A stretch of DNA of 64,000 bases from Chryseobacterium phocaeense (lineage in GTDB: Bacteria; Bacteroidota; Bacteroidia; Flavobacteriales; Weeksellaceae). Position 1 is the stretch's first letter. Each line of letters starts with the position of its first letter. Shown here one piece after another: positions 8,882 to 17,323 of this stretch. The position numbers and the translations under genes were made by a program. The stretch is from contig NZ_LT827015.1 in the NCBI RefSeq assembly GCF_900169075.1, positions 1,876,158-1,940,157 on the forward strand. The letters are read 5' to 3'. The notes below the pieces were generated by a model that saw only the letters and a program-made list of their open reading frames with translations, did not search any database and had not been told where the DNA came from.

Positions 8882-8908
8882 AAAGCGGAACAATATTCTG
8901 TCCCGCCC
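8882..8908 (-). terminator. Terminator of the 8935-9600 gene
   Basis: A minus-strand stem GCGGGACA / TGTTCCGC (one G-U pair) followed by a T-run. Confidence 0.7.
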
Positions 8909-8934
8909 TTATGTCTTGTATTCAGTTTTAAGAA

Positions 8935-9600
8935 TTAATTCCCTCCGAATTTGAAACCAACACCTACCTGAAAGAAGCTGTTCGTCAATTTTCCATCTCC
9001 GGAATCTTTTGCTAAATTAGAAACTCCCATATTGTATCTTGCATCAAAGAACAATCCGTTTTCCAATGCATATTCTGCGCCTAAGAAAGGAGCGATATTC
9101 AAAGTATTGGTCTGGTCTTTAATATCCGTTTCATCATCTGCAGAAATTTCAAATCCAGGAATCATTCCCAATCCAAGGTCTGCTACCGTCTTTGTTTTTG
9201 CAGAAATGATCAGTCCGAAATTAGCTCCGGCAGAAACTGACAAACCTTCTGTAATGAAATATTTGGCAGAAACCGGGATCAGAATCGTTCCAAAAGTGGT
9301 TTTGTTCTTAATATTAAAGAATGTACCTGCATCATCTTCATCCTCTACTCTTTCCGTGATCTTCCCTCCTAATTGTGAATATAAAACTTCCCCCTGAAGG
9401 GCAAATTTATCACTTAATTTGTGCTCTACCAGAACACCTCCATAGAAAGTATGTGCAGGATCTGTACTTTCAGAATTTCCGTTGTCTTTGAATTTTAAAG
9501 TTGAAAGTGAATAACCAGCCTTTACACCAAATCTGGTTTCCTGAGCGCTTAGATTAACGCCAATTACAGCCGCTGCTGCAACGAGTAATAATTTTTTCAT
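8935..9600 (-). CDS. PorT-like outer-membrane beta-barrel protein (paralogue)
   Basis: A 221-residue protein with signal peptide MKKLLLVAAAAVIGVNLSAQ and a barrel-like mature region starting ETRFGVKAGYSLSTLKF and ending FFQVGVGFKFGGN. It aligns along its whole length with the 6425-7081 product, so the pair arose by duplication. Acidic stretches (VEDEDDAG, SADDETD) probably mark loops. The function is unknown. It has its own -7 element at 9624-9631 and terminator. Confidence 0.85.
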   Translation of the reverse strand: MKKLLLVAAAAVIGVNLSAQETRFGVKAGYSLSTLKFKDNGNSESTDPAHTFYGGVLVEHKLSDKFALQGEVLYSQLGGKITERVEDEDDAGTFFNIKNKTTFGTILIPVSAKYFITEGLSVSAGANFGLIISAKTKTVADLGLGMIPGFEISADDETDIKDQTNTLNIAPFLGAEYALENGLFFDARYNMGVSNLAKDSGDGKLTNSFFQVGVGFKFGGN

Positions 9601-9623
9601 GATTTATTTTTAGTATTCGGCAA

Positions 9624-9631
9624 CAAAACTA
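9624..9631 (-). promoter_or_regulatory. Putative -7 element, barrel gene 8935-9600
   Basis: Minus-strand TAGTTTTG matches TAnnTTTG, 23 bp upstream of the ATG. Confidence 0.45.
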
Positions 9632-9747
9632 ATATTTTTTTTTAGAACACCAAATAGTGCTTAAAAATAATCTCACAAACAAAAATTATTAAGTGTAAAA
9701 TTCTTTAAAAATCAAATCCAACAAATTAAAATTCAGACAATTACTGC

Positions 9748-10704
9748 CTAATCTTTCAGCCTTTTATCTTCCTCGTTGTACGCCAGAATGATCTTTTTCA
9801 CTACCGGATGTCTTACTACATCCTCTTCAGTAAGGTGCACAAAACCTATTTCTTTAACATCTCTAAGGATTCTCATCGCTTCCTTCAGTCCGGATTGCTG
9901 TTTCGGAGGCAAGTCGATCTGTGTAGGATCTCCTGTAATAATGAATTTGGCATTCATCCCCATTCTTGTCAGGAACATTTTCATCTGGGCATGGGTGGTA
10001 TTCTGGGCTTCATCCAGGATCACAAAAGCGTCATCAAGCGTACGTCCTCTCATAAAAGCCAATGGAGCTACTTCAATGACTTTTTTCTCCATAAACCCTT
10101 CCAGCTTTTCGTGGGGGATCATATCTCTTAATGCGTCATAAAGAGGCTGTAAATAAGGATCCAGCTTTTCTTTAAGGTCTCCCGGCAGAAATCCGAGACT
10201 CTCCCCGGCTTCTACCGCAGGTCTAGTCAGGATAATTCTTTTTACTTCCTTATCCCGTAAAGCTCTCGCTGCCAATGCAACACTGGTATAGGTCTTTCCG
10301 GTTCCGGCAGGGCCAATGGCAAACACCATATCCTTTTTCTCTGTTTCTTTTACCAGTTTCTTAAGGTTGGTGGTTTTGGCTTTGATCACCTTACCGTTTA
10401 CTCCTTTTACAATAATATCCTGATCAAAAACCAATTGTTTTTCATTTTCGTCCTTGATATTTAGAATATTTTCAACGTCTTTTAGGGCAATAGAGTTATT
10501 TTTAGAGATAAATTTGACAATATCATCAAGTTTTTGCTTTAATATATCCAGAGCTTCCTGATTTCCCATCGCAAAGATAAAATGATCTCTTCCGGTGATT
10601 TTAATAGTGGGAAAGCTTGATTTTAATAAATTGAAATATTGGTTATTAACGCCATAGAAGGTCTTTACATCGACATCTTCCAAATCATATGTTAATTCAA
10701 ACAT
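9748..10704 (-). CDS. phoH: PhoH family ATPase
   Basis: A PhoH/YbeZ-type P-loop ATPase, a family linked to RNA metabolism and ribosome maturation, often working with the RNase YbeY. The 318-residue protein has an N-terminal KH-like region (about 1-100), Walker A GPAGTGKT at 131-138 and Walker B with DEAQ at 231-234, all intact. No ybeY lies next to it here. It is a single gene facing away from the SAM-hydrolase family gene. The family call is firm; the cellular role is known only broadly. Confidence 0.93.
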   Translation of the reverse strand: MFELTYDLEDVDVKTFYGVNNQYFNLLKSSFPTIKITGRDHFIFAMGNQEALDILKQKLDDIVKFISKNNSIALKDVENILNIKDENEKQLVFDQDIIVKGVNGKVIKAKTTNLKKLVKETEKKDMVFAIGPAGTGKTYTSVALAARALRDKEVKRIILTRPAVEAGESLGFLPGDLKEKLDPYLQPLYDALRDMIPHEKLEGFMEKKVIEVAPLAFMRGRTLDDAFVILDEAQNTTHAQMKMFLTRMGMNAKFIITGDPTQIDLPPKQQSGLKEAMRILRDVKEIGFVHLTEEDVVRHPVVKKIILAYNEEDKRLKD

Positions 10705-10802
10705 GCAGTTTTTTTATTTTTTTAGATTTTAAAATTAAAGCTTTTTTTCAAATTTCTGTCAATTCTTTTCTACAATCTTTCGGGCTTTCTTTTTATTTTA
10801 AA

Positions 10803-10810
10803 TAACTTTG
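10803..10810 (+). promoter_or_regulatory. Putative -7 element, SAM hydrolase family gene
   Basis: TAACTTTG matches TAnnTTTG, 31 bp upstream of the ATG at 10842. Confidence 0.45.
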
Positions 10811-10841
10811 CATTATACACTATTTATTCTACCACCAATCC

Positions 10842-11669
10842 ATGTCAATTATTACCCTTACTTCGGATTTCGGAAATTTAGATTACAGAGTCGCTGCTGT
10901 GAAAGGCAAAATTCTGACGCTAAACCCTGAGGTTAATATTATTGATATAACCCACGATATCCAGGCATTCAACCTTATACAGACCTCATATATTGTAAGA
11001 AATGCCTATAAATATTTTCCTAAAGGAACCATTCATATCCTTTCTGTGGACAGTTTTTACAACAGATCACGGAAAAATATCCTGTACAAAGCCGACGGCT
11101 CCTATTTTCTGGCCGCAGACAACGGACTTTTGAGCCTTATCTTCTTCGACATCAAACCGGAAGCCATCTATGAGATTACTCTAAACAGCCGTTTTGATGA
11201 TATTGTGAACTTCACATCCACAGATGTTTTCGTACCTGTAGCTGTTCATTTAGCCAATGGCGGGCTTCCTGAAGTGATCGGACGGAAAATCCATTCGGCG
11301 AAGCAGCTTCTGTTCCCCAAACCGGTTTTCAACGAGTCTGAAAAGATGATCATCGGAGAAGTTACTTATATTGATAATTTCGGAAATATAATCTCAAATA
11401 TCAGTAAAGACTTTTTCGAAAGCAGCGGCAAAGGGAATGAAGGTTTTACCATCAAATTCAGGAATTTAACGCTTTCAAAGGTGTTTTCAAGTCATACGGA
11501 AGTGGTTTCCGACTGGGCCAGGGAAACGGAATTCCATGGGCAGTCTGCAGCAATCTTCAATGACAGTCAGCTTTTGGAGCTTACCATCTATAAAGGAAGT
11601 AAAAAAAACGGGGCCAAAAGCCTCTTTGGACTCAATGTAGGCGAGAATATCTACGTTGAATTTATGTAA
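10842..11669 (+). CDS. SAM hydrolase/SAM-dependent halogenase family protein
   Basis: A member of the S-adenosylmethionine hydroxide adenosyltransferase (DUF62) family, whose bacterial members split SAM into adenosine and methionine using water. The start MSIITLTSDFGNLDYRVAAVKG has the family's TSDFG motif. Candidate equivalents of the family's Asp-Arg-His set are Asp70, Arg75 or Arg77, and His136 (VPVAVHLANG). The 275-residue length is typical. Fluorinase-type loops were not seen, so hydrolysis is likelier than halogenation (inference). No pathway partner is nearby. Confidence 0.87.
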   Translation: MSIITLTSDFGNLDYRVAAVKGKILTLNPEVNIIDITHDIQAFNLIQTSYIVRNAYKYFPKGTIHILSVDSFYNRSRKNILYKADGSYFLAADNGLLSLIFFDIKPEAIYEITLNSRFDDIVNFTSTDVFVPVAVHLANGGLPEVIGRKIHSAKQLLFPKPVFNESEKMIIGEVTYIDNFGNIISNISKDFFESSGKGNEGFTIKFRNLTLSKVFSSHTEVVSDWARETEFHGQSAAIFNDSQLLELTIYKGSKKNGAKSLFGLNVGENIYVEFM

Positions 11670-11704
11670 GATTATATATTTCATAAAAAAACCGATTTTT
11701 TTTA

Positions 11705-11712
11705 TATATTTG
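11705..11712 (+). promoter_or_regulatory. Putative -7 element, E2 acyltransferase gene
   Basis: TATATTTG matches TAnnTTTG, 20 bp upstream of the ATG at 11733. Confidence 0.45.
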
Positions 11713-11732
11713 TCAAAATCTAAAAATTAAAA

Positions 11733-13046
11733 ATGGCAGAATACAAATTATTGCTTCCTTCCATGGGAGAAGGTGTTATGGAAGCGACGATTATCACTTG
11801 GTTATTCAATGAAGGTGATAATGTAAAAGAGGATGATTCCGTAGTTGAAATTGCAACAGATAAAGTAGATTCAGACGTTCCGACACCGGTTTCGGGGAAA
11901 ATTGTAAAAATTCTGAAACAGAAGGACGAAGTTGCAAAAGTGGGTGAAGCCATTGCCATTTTAGAAATTGAAGGAGAAGGCAGTGCTACCGCTTCAGAAG
12001 AAGTACAGACAGAAGTTCCTGCAGCCGCTCCGGACGCTGAAACTTTAAAAACCATTGAACAGCCTTTACAAGCTGCATCTCCGGCAGAATTTTCAGGAGA
12101 TCTTTACCTTTCACCACTTGTAAAATCTATCGCACAACAGGAAAATATTTCCGAATCTGAGCTTAAATCCATCAAAGGAAGCGGCCTGGAAGGAAGAATT
12201 ACCAAAGAAGATATACTGGCCTATGTTTCCAACAGAGGAAATCAACCTGTTCAGCAGGCTGCACCGGCACAGGCGGCAGCTCCTGCAGTTGCAAAAACGC
12301 CGGTTTCAGCACCGGTTTCTACAGTGTCTACAGCCGCGGGTGATGAAATCATCCCTATGGACAGAATGAGAAAGATCATCGCTGAAAACATGGTGAAAGC
12401 CAAACAAATTGCTCCGCACGTTACTTCTTTCATTGAAACAGACGTTACCAACGTTGTAAAATGGAGAAACAAGCATAAAGATATCTTTGAAAAGCGTGAA
12501 GGTGAAAAACTTACTTTCATGCCGATTTTCGTGAGAGCTGTAGTGAAAGCCATCCAGGATTTCCCGATGATCAATGTTTCTGTTAACGGTGAAAATATCA
12601 TCAAAAAGAAAAACATCAATATTGGTATGGCAACGGCTTTACCGGACGGAAACCTTATCGTGCCTGTTATTAAAAATGCTGATCAGTTATCCCTTTCAGG
12701 ATTGGCAAAAGCCATCAACGACCTGGCTTACAGAGCAAGAAACAAAAAATTAAGACCTGAAGATACGCAGGGTGCTACTTATACTATTTCAAACGTAGGA
12801 AGCTTCGGAAACCTGATGGGTACTCCTATTATTCCTCAGCCTCAGGTAGCTATTCTGGCAATTGGTGCCATCGTTAAAAAACCGGCGGTTCTTGAGACCA
12901 AAGACGGTGATGTGATTGCCATCCGCCAGCTGATGTTCATGTCTCACTCTTACGACCACAGAGTGGTAGACGGATCTTTGGGCGGAATGATGCTGAAACA
13001 TGTTCATGACTACCTTCAGAACTGGGATCTGAATACAGAGATATAG
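11733..13046 (+). CDS. 2-oxo acid dehydrogenase E2 (dihydrolipoamide acyltransferase)
   Basis: The core acyltransferase of a 2-oxo acid dehydrogenase complex, moving acyl groups from lipoate to CoA. The 437-residue protein has a lipoyl domain with the modified lysine Lys44 (EIATDKVDSDV), an Ala/Pro linker, a peripheral subunit-binding domain (about 127-167), a second Ala/Pro-rich linker and the catalytic domain with DHRVVDG (His409). Domain order resembles branched-chain or pyruvate E2. The matching E1 and E3 genes are not adjacent, so the substrate is unresolved. It is clearly distinct from sucB at 27305-28561. A terminator follows at 13104. Confidence 0.92.
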   Translation: MAEYKLLLPSMGEGVMEATIITWLFNEGDNVKEDDSVVEIATDKVDSDVPTPVSGKIVKILKQKDEVAKVGEAIAILEIEGEGSATASEEVQTEVPAAAPDAETLKTIEQPLQAASPAEFSGDLYLSPLVKSIAQQENISESELKSIKGSGLEGRITKEDILAYVSNRGNQPVQQAAPAQAAAPAVAKTPVSAPVSTVSTAAGDEIIPMDRMRKIIAENMVKAKQIAPHVTSFIETDVTNVVKWRNKHKDIFEKREGEKLTFMPIFVRAVVKAIQDFPMINVSVNGENIIKKKNINIGMATALPDGNLIVPVIKNADQLSLSGLAKAINDLAYRARNKKLRPEDTQGATYTISNVGSFGNLMGTPIIPQPQVAILAIGAIVKKPAVLETKDGDVIAIRQLMFMSHSYDHRVVDGSLGGMMLKHVHDYLQNWDLNTEI

Positions 13047-13103
13047 TAGATAATGATTGACAGGCGGTTACAAAACACTTGTTCAAAATATCTTACCATA
13101 CAG

Positions 13104-13132
13104 AAACCTTCGATTTTATCGGAGGTTTTTTA
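13104..13132 (+). terminator. Terminator of the E2 gene
   Basis: Stem AACCTTCGAT / ATCGGAGGTT (one G-U pair) followed by six T, 58 bp past the stop. Confidence 0.82.
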
Positions 13133-13154
13133 TATTACTAAAGCCAGGCGATAC

Positions 13155-13162
13155 TATTTTTG
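13155..13162 (+). promoter_or_regulatory. Putative -7 element, ClC gene
   Basis: TATTTTTG matches TAnnTTTG, 76 bp upstream of the start of the ClC gene. Confidence 0.4.
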
Positions 13163-13238
13163 CCCTATCGGAACAGAAATGTCTTAACACAGGCTCATTT
13201 CATAATTAAAGTTTATTTTTACATTTCAAAACCTGCAA

Positions 13239-14591
13239 ATGTTGAAATTCCTCTACCTTATCCGAAAGAGTGTTAAAAAATCCTTTGACAATATCCGTAA
13301 CGAGCAGCTGAAGAACAATCTGCTGCAGGCCATTCCTTTCTGGATAGGTTCTGTAATTACCGGCTTTTTTGCCGTGATGTATGCCAAAATATTCGCGTGG
13401 GGAGAGAATCTCCTGAATTTCATGATGAACTGGCATGATTGGATGATCTTCATTATTGCACCTATCGGTTTCGTTCTGTCCTGGTGGCTGGTAAAAGAAT
13501 TTGCACCCAACGCAAAAGGCAGCGGGATCCCTCAGGTAATGGCAGCCGTGGAGCTTGCCAACCCGAAAGAGCACACAAAAATCAGAAGCCTTTTAAGCCT
13601 TAAGATCATCGTTTTTAAAATTATTTCATCCGTTGTTCTCGTTATTGGCGGCGGAGCTGTAGGACGGGAAGGTCCCACCATTCAGATAGCCGGTTCCGTA
13701 TTCAGAAAAGTGAATGAATACCTTCCCCACTGGTGGCCCAAAATATCCAAGAAAAACATGATTATGACCGGTGCGGCAGCGGGACTTGCAGCGGCTTTCA
13801 ATACCCCTTTGGGAGGAATTGTATTTGCCGTGGAAGAACTTTCAAAAACGCATATTAATTATTTCAAAACGGCTTTATTTACGGCGGTGATTATTGCCGG
13901 CCTCACTGCTCAAACGTTAGCCGGTTCCTATTTATACCTCGGATATCCGAAAACGAATGACGTTTCATTAATGGTTATGTTTCCTATCATTCTTGTCGCA
14001 GGAACGGCGGGCATCCTGGCCAGCCAGCTTTCCGTAACCATGCTAAAAATGAACGACTGGAAAAAAAGAAAACTGAAAACAGATAAGGCCAATATCCTGT
14101 TTCTGATCGCTTGCGCCCTGTTTATCGCTTCTATAGCGTATTTCATTAACCGTGAAATCCTCGGTTCAGGAAAAGAAATTATGGAGCGGGTTCTTTTTAC
14201 AAAGGATAAGCATGAGGACTGGTATGTCCCGATTTTAAGGATGCTCGGTCCTGCCCTGTCATTTACATCAGGCGGTGCCGGCGGAATTTTTGCTCCTGCC
14301 CTCACTGCAGGTGCCAGCATTGGTTCTGTGATCTCCGGAGCCATTCATCTGACGCCGAACGAAACCAATGTGGTTATCCTGGCCGGAATGGTAGCGTTCC
14401 TTACCGGAATTACCAGGGCACCGTTTACTTCCGCCATTATTGTGCTGGAAATGACGGACAGGCATTCGCTGATCTTTCACCTGATGCTTGCCGGAATGGT
14501 TTCTTCCATTGCTTCAATCCTGGTGAGCAGACATTCTCTGTACGATGTGATTAAGGTGAACTTTCTGACGGAAATCAGAGAGAAGGAGTAA
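13239..14591 (+). CDS. ClC family chloride channel or H+/Cl- antiporter
   Basis: An integral membrane protein of the ClC family, 450 residues. The three anion-path signatures are present: GSGIPQV (94-100), GREGPTIQ (142-149, with gating Glu144) and GGIFAPALTAG near residue 345. The intracellular proton glutamate also appears conserved (FAVEEL, about 197-201), which in characterised bacterial members goes with H+/Cl- exchange rather than a pure channel. No C-terminal CBS domains are present. It stands alone between the E2 gene and the ribosomal operon. Confidence 0.94.
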   Translation: MLKFLYLIRKSVKKSFDNIRNEQLKNNLLQAIPFWIGSVITGFFAVMYAKIFAWGENLLNFMMNWHDWMIFIIAPIGFVLSWWLVKEFAPNAKGSGIPQVMAAVELANPKEHTKIRSLLSLKIIVFKIISSVVLVIGGGAVGREGPTIQIAGSVFRKVNEYLPHWWPKISKKNMIMTGAAAGLAAAFNTPLGGIVFAVEELSKTHINYFKTALFTAVIIAGLTAQTLAGSYLYLGYPKTNDVSLMVMFPIILVAGTAGILASQLSVTMLKMNDWKKRKLKTDKANILFLIACALFIASIAYFINREILGSGKEIMERVLFTKDKHEDWYVPILRMLGPALSFTSGGAGGIFAPALTAGASIGSVISGAIHLTPNETNVVILAGMVAFLTGITRAPFTSAIIVLEMTDRHSLIFHLMLAGMVSSIASILVSRHSLYDVIKVNFLTEIREKE

Positions 14592-14603
14592 TTTCCTGTT
14601 TTG

Positions 14604-14720
14604 GGTTCAACGTTCAAGGTTTAAAGTTTAAGGACCATCAACTGATAACCTGCACCCGGAAATCTTAAACCTGAATCCCGCATCTTGGAACATTAAACCT
14701 TGAACCTTGAACGTTAAACC
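14604..14720. repeat. Imperfect inverted repeat of TTCAAGGTTTAAAG words
   Basis: The left end GGTTCAACGTTCAAGGTTTA is mirrored by the right end (TAAACCTTGAACC and TTGAACGTTAAACC). It belongs to the same word family as 111-147, consistent with a small dispersed intergenic element between the ClC gene and rpsF. Confidence 0.55.
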
Positions 14721-14750
14721 GAAAACCTCCCAACAATTTCACTCCTTGTA

Positions 14751-14781
14751 TTGCATATTACAAATATATTTTCTAATTTTG
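14751..14781 (+). promoter_or_regulatory. Promoter of the rpsF-rpsR operon
   Basis: TTG at 14751-14753 and TAATTTTG at 14774-14781 with a 20-nt spacer match the Bacteroidota consensus. rpsF begins 34 nt later. Confidence 0.65.
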
Positions 14782-14815
14782 CACCTCGAAATAATTAACA
14801 AATTCATTTAACATT

Positions 14816-15157
14816 ATGAACAATTACGAAACTGTTTTCATTTTAACTCCCGTTCTATCTGAGTCACAGGTAGAGGAAGCAGTGAACAAGTATGTAGATC
14901 TTATCAAAGAAAAGAACTGCGAAATCGTTGCTAAAGAAAATTGGGGATTAAAAAAATTAGCTTACCCTATCCAATTGAAAAAGAATGGGTTTTACACTTT
15001 AATTGAGTTTAAAGGTGAAGGTACTGTAGTTGCTGATTTAGAATTGGCATTCAAGCGTGACGAGAGAGTAATCCGTTACCTGACTACAAAGCTTGACAAG
15101 CATGCTGTTGAGTACGCTGTAACTAGAAGAACTAAACTAAAAGCGGCTAAAGCTTAA
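14816..15157 (+). CDS. rpsF: 30S ribosomal protein S6
   Basis: Small-subunit protein that pairs with S18 on the platform. The 113-residue protein begins [21 protein letters not shown] and contains [19 protein letters not shown] and the [10 protein letters not shown] region of the S6 fold. It is first of the conserved rpsF-rpsR-rplI set, with rpsR 32 bp downstream. No single-stranded-DNA-binding gene is inserted, as is usual in Bacteroidota. Confidence 0.97.
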   Translation: MNNYETVFILTPVLSESQVEEAVNKYVDLIKEKNCEIVAKENWGLKKLAYPIQLKKNGFYTLIEFKGEGTVVADLELAFKRDERVIRYLTTKLDKHAVEYAVTRRTKLKAAKA

Positions 15158-15189
15158 TTATTAACCCTATTTTTTAAAAAAGACAAGAC

Positions 15190-15492
15190 ATGGCAATAGA
15201 TGAAATGGCTAAACAAGCCTCAGCTGGAGGAGAATCAGAAGTAAAATTCCTTACTCCGCTTGATATCAATACAAAATCTGAAAAGAAATATTGTAGATTC
15301 AAAAAATACGGAATTAAGCACGTTGATTACAAAGACGCTGATTTCTTATTACAGTTTGTAAACGAGCAAGGTAAAATTTTACCAAGAAGATACACCGGTA
15401 CTTCTTTAAAATACCAAAGAAAAGTTTCTGCTGCAATCAAAAGAGCAAGACACCTTTCTTTACTACCTTACGTAGCTGACTTATTGAAATAA
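15190..15492 (+). CDS. rpsR: 30S ribosomal protein S18
   Basis: Small-subunit protein that binds S6. The 100-residue protein has the family core [38 protein letters not shown] and the [11 protein letters not shown] tail. An N-terminal extension of about 20 Ala/Gly/Glu-rich residues makes it longer than E. coli S18 (75 residues). It follows rpsF by 32 bp and ends just before a hairpin at 15512. Confidence 0.97.
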   Translation: MAIDEMAKQASAGGESEVKFLTPLDINTKSEKKYCRFKKYGIKHVDYKDADFLLQFVNEQGKILPRRYTGTSLKYQRKVSAAIKRARHLSLLPYVADLLK

Positions 15493-15511
15493 GACAAAAA
15501 AATAAATAAGA

Positions 15512-15534
15512 GAAGAGGGCAACCTCTTCTTTTG
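15512..15534 (+). terminator. Hairpin between rpsR and rplI
   Basis: Stem AGAAGAGG / CCTCTTCT with a short GCAA-type loop, followed by TTTTGTTG. It could be a partial terminator or attenuator that lowers rplI expression relative to rpsF-rpsR. Confidence 0.6.
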
Positions 15535-15559
15535 TTGCTGAATTAATTAAATAAATTCT

Positions 15560-15612
15560 AACGAAGGGATGGGAAACCCGGAACATAAAACCCGGAACCC
15601 GGAACTCTAAAA
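15560..15612 (+). repeat. CCCGGAAC-rich stretch upstream of rplI
   Basis: The word CCCGGAAC occurs three times within about 35 bp (AAACCCGGAACATAAAACCC, then CCGGAACCCGGAAC). It looks like a short intergenic repeat inserted in a normally compact ribosomal operon. The rplI start follows at 15625. Confidence 0.5.
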
Positions 15613-15624
15613 CGGACAACAACA

Positions 15625-16131
15625 ATGGATATCATCCTTAAAAAAGACGTAGAAAACTTAGGACTTGAGTTCGATACAGTAAGCGTAAAGCCTGGTTATG
15701 CAAGAAACTTCCTGATTCCTCAGGGATTTGCACTTTTGGCTACTCCAAAAAACAAAGCGGCTCTTGAGGCTACTTTGGAAGCAAGAAAAGAAGAAGAAGC
15801 TAAATTAATCGCTGCTGCGAATGGTGTAGTTGATCAATTGAAGAAAACTTCTATTACTATTCCTGCAAAAGTAGGTTCTGGTGATAAATTATTCGGATCT
15901 ATCAACAATGCTGATCTTGCTGAAGCTTTAGGAAAAGCTGGTGTTTCTGTAGAGAAAAAATACATCAAAATTCCTGGTAACACAATCAAGAGAACTGGTA
16001 AATTCTCAGCTCTTATCAGACTTCACAGAAATGTTGAGTACAACTATGAATTCGACATCGTATCTGACGCTCCTGTAGTAGCTGCTCCAGCTGCTAAAAA
16101 AGAGGAAGTACAATCTGAAGAAGAAGCTTAA
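15625..16131 (+). CDS. rplI: 50S ribosomal protein L9
   Basis: Large-subunit protein that spans toward the neighbouring ribosome and helps keep the reading frame. The 168-residue protein has the N-terminal signature VKPGYARNFLIPQGFALLAT and the C-terminal domain with SGDKLFGSI. It extends about 20 residues past E. coli L9 (149) with an acidic/Ala tail (APAAKKEEVQSEEEA). It is separated from rpsR by a 132-bp gap with a hairpin and a repeat, so it may be partly independent. A strong terminator follows. Confidence 0.97.
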   Translation: MDIILKKDVENLGLEFDTVSVKPGYARNFLIPQGFALLATPKNKAALEATLEARKEEEAKLIAAANGVVDQLKKTSITIPAKVGSGDKLFGSINNADLAEALGKAGVSVEKKYIKIPGNTIKRTGKFSALIRLHRNVEYNYEFDIVSDAPVVAAPAAKKEEVQSEEEA

Positions 16132-16156
16132 TAAGCCGAGGATTTTCTCAACATAC

Positions 16157-16187
16157 AAAACCACTTCGTTTGAAGTGGTTTTTTTCT
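16157..16187 (+). terminator. Terminator of rplI
   Basis: Perfect stem AAAACCACTTC / GAAGTGGTTTT with a GTTT loop and a T-run. Confidence 0.92.
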
Positions 16188-16382
16188 GTATTCATGTTGA
16201 AAGTAAAATGTAGTAATGATGGTAGCGCTTTAGATAACTGACATTAGATCTCAAATATTAAGCGCTAGATATTAGTGTTGGTTGCTTTGAGGGCCTAAGC
16301 CACCGGATGTTTGTCTTAATTCAATACTTTCGCTCAAAACTCTAATACTTTCAAACTCTCAAACTCTACAGTCCTCCAACTT

Positions 16383-17189
16383 CTAATGACTCCCTTTCAG
16401 CTTCTGCTGATACTCCGTAGGCGGTATTCCAATGACTTTTTTGAAGATATTACTGAACGAAGAAAGGCTGTTATACCCTACCATCATCGCAATTTCATAC
16501 ATATTGTACTTTCCTTCCAACATAAGTTCCAGAGAACGTGTAATTCTTAACGCACGCAGAAAACGAACGTAATTCATTCCTAAAATCTCTTTAAATTTGC
16601 GGGAAAGGGTTCTTGTGCTCATTCCGAATTCTTTCGCCGTAGATTCAATGGTAAGCGGCTTTTCGAGGTTGGCATGAATGTATTTCGCAATCTTTAGCAG
16701 CGTTTCATCTTTAGGGAACGGATGCTGTACCGGAAAAGCCAGTTTTTTATCTCTCTTTTCTGGAAGAATTCCTTTCAGGGCTTTAAGGAAATAATATTTT
16801 GAAGTATCATTCTTTGTGATTTTCCCATCCCACTCTTTTGTGTATAAAATCATTTCTCTAAGCAGATGACTGACTGAATAAATATTAATTTCATCAAAAA
16901 AGCCATTTTCATTTTCTTCTTTTTTAAAGTAAAAATTGTAAAGATCCACCTTCGGGCTGGTTGAAAAAATATAATGAGGGGTTCCGGCAGGAATCCACAT
17001 AAAGCATCTTGCCGGAAGATACCAGTGTCTGAGGTCTGTAAAAACATGAACGATTCCTCCTTCTGCATAGACCAGCTGCGCAGAACTGTGGTAATGCACA
17101 TCCGTTGTTACATTGCCCGTAAGCACATGATAGACATAAAACTCTGCGTCTTCCTCTTCTACTGCTTTAAAATGGCTGTCATTCATCAT
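16383..17189 (-). CDS. AraC family transcriptional regulator
   Basis: A 268-residue DNA-binding regulator. An N-terminal cupin-like sensor domain (HYHSSAQLVYAEGG, about 35-50) leads to a C-terminal double helix-turn-helix (about 165-265) with LTIESTAKEFGMSTRTLSRKF and the family signature MVGYNSLSSFSNIFKKVIG. It is divergent from the TolC-HlyD-MFS efflux operon across a 134-bp gap, so it most likely controls that operon in response to an exported compound (inference from arrangement). Two adjacent ATGs exist (17189 and 17186). Confidence 0.9.
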   Translation of the reverse strand: MMNDSHFKAVEEEDAEFYVYHVLTGNVTTDVHYHSSAQLVYAEGGIVHVFTDLRHWYLPARCFMWIPAGTPHYIFSTSPKVDLYNFYFKKEENENGFFDEINIYSVSHLLREMILYTKEWDGKITKNDTSKYYFLKALKGILPEKRDKKLAFPVQHPFPKDETLLKIAKYIHANLEKPLTIESTAKEFGMSTRTLSRKFKEILGMNYVRFLRALRITRSLELMLEGKYNMYEIAMMVGYNSLSSFSNIFKKVIGIPPTEYQQKLKGSH

Positions 17190-17274
17190 GTAAAATTAAA
17201 AAGAAAAAATCAATTTGGCGTAAATGAACAAATCTTTTTCTGTTTTCACAAATAGGGTCAGATCACCCGGATCG

Positions 17275-17282
17275 TAACTTTG
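17275..17282 (+). promoter_or_regulatory. Putative -7 element of the efflux operon
   Basis: TAACTTTG matches TAnnTTTG, 41 bp upstream of the TolC-like gene. Any AraC operator would lie in the 134-bp divergent gap, but no obvious palindrome was identified. Confidence 0.45.
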
Positions 17283-17323
17283 CCGAATCAAAATCATTTT
17301 AGCAAAAATCTTTTAATTACATT

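Noticed and set aside
10842..11669. Halogenase/fluorinase function
   Set aside because: Belongs to the same superfamily, but the typical substrate-binding extra loop was not seen; hydrolase is likelier.
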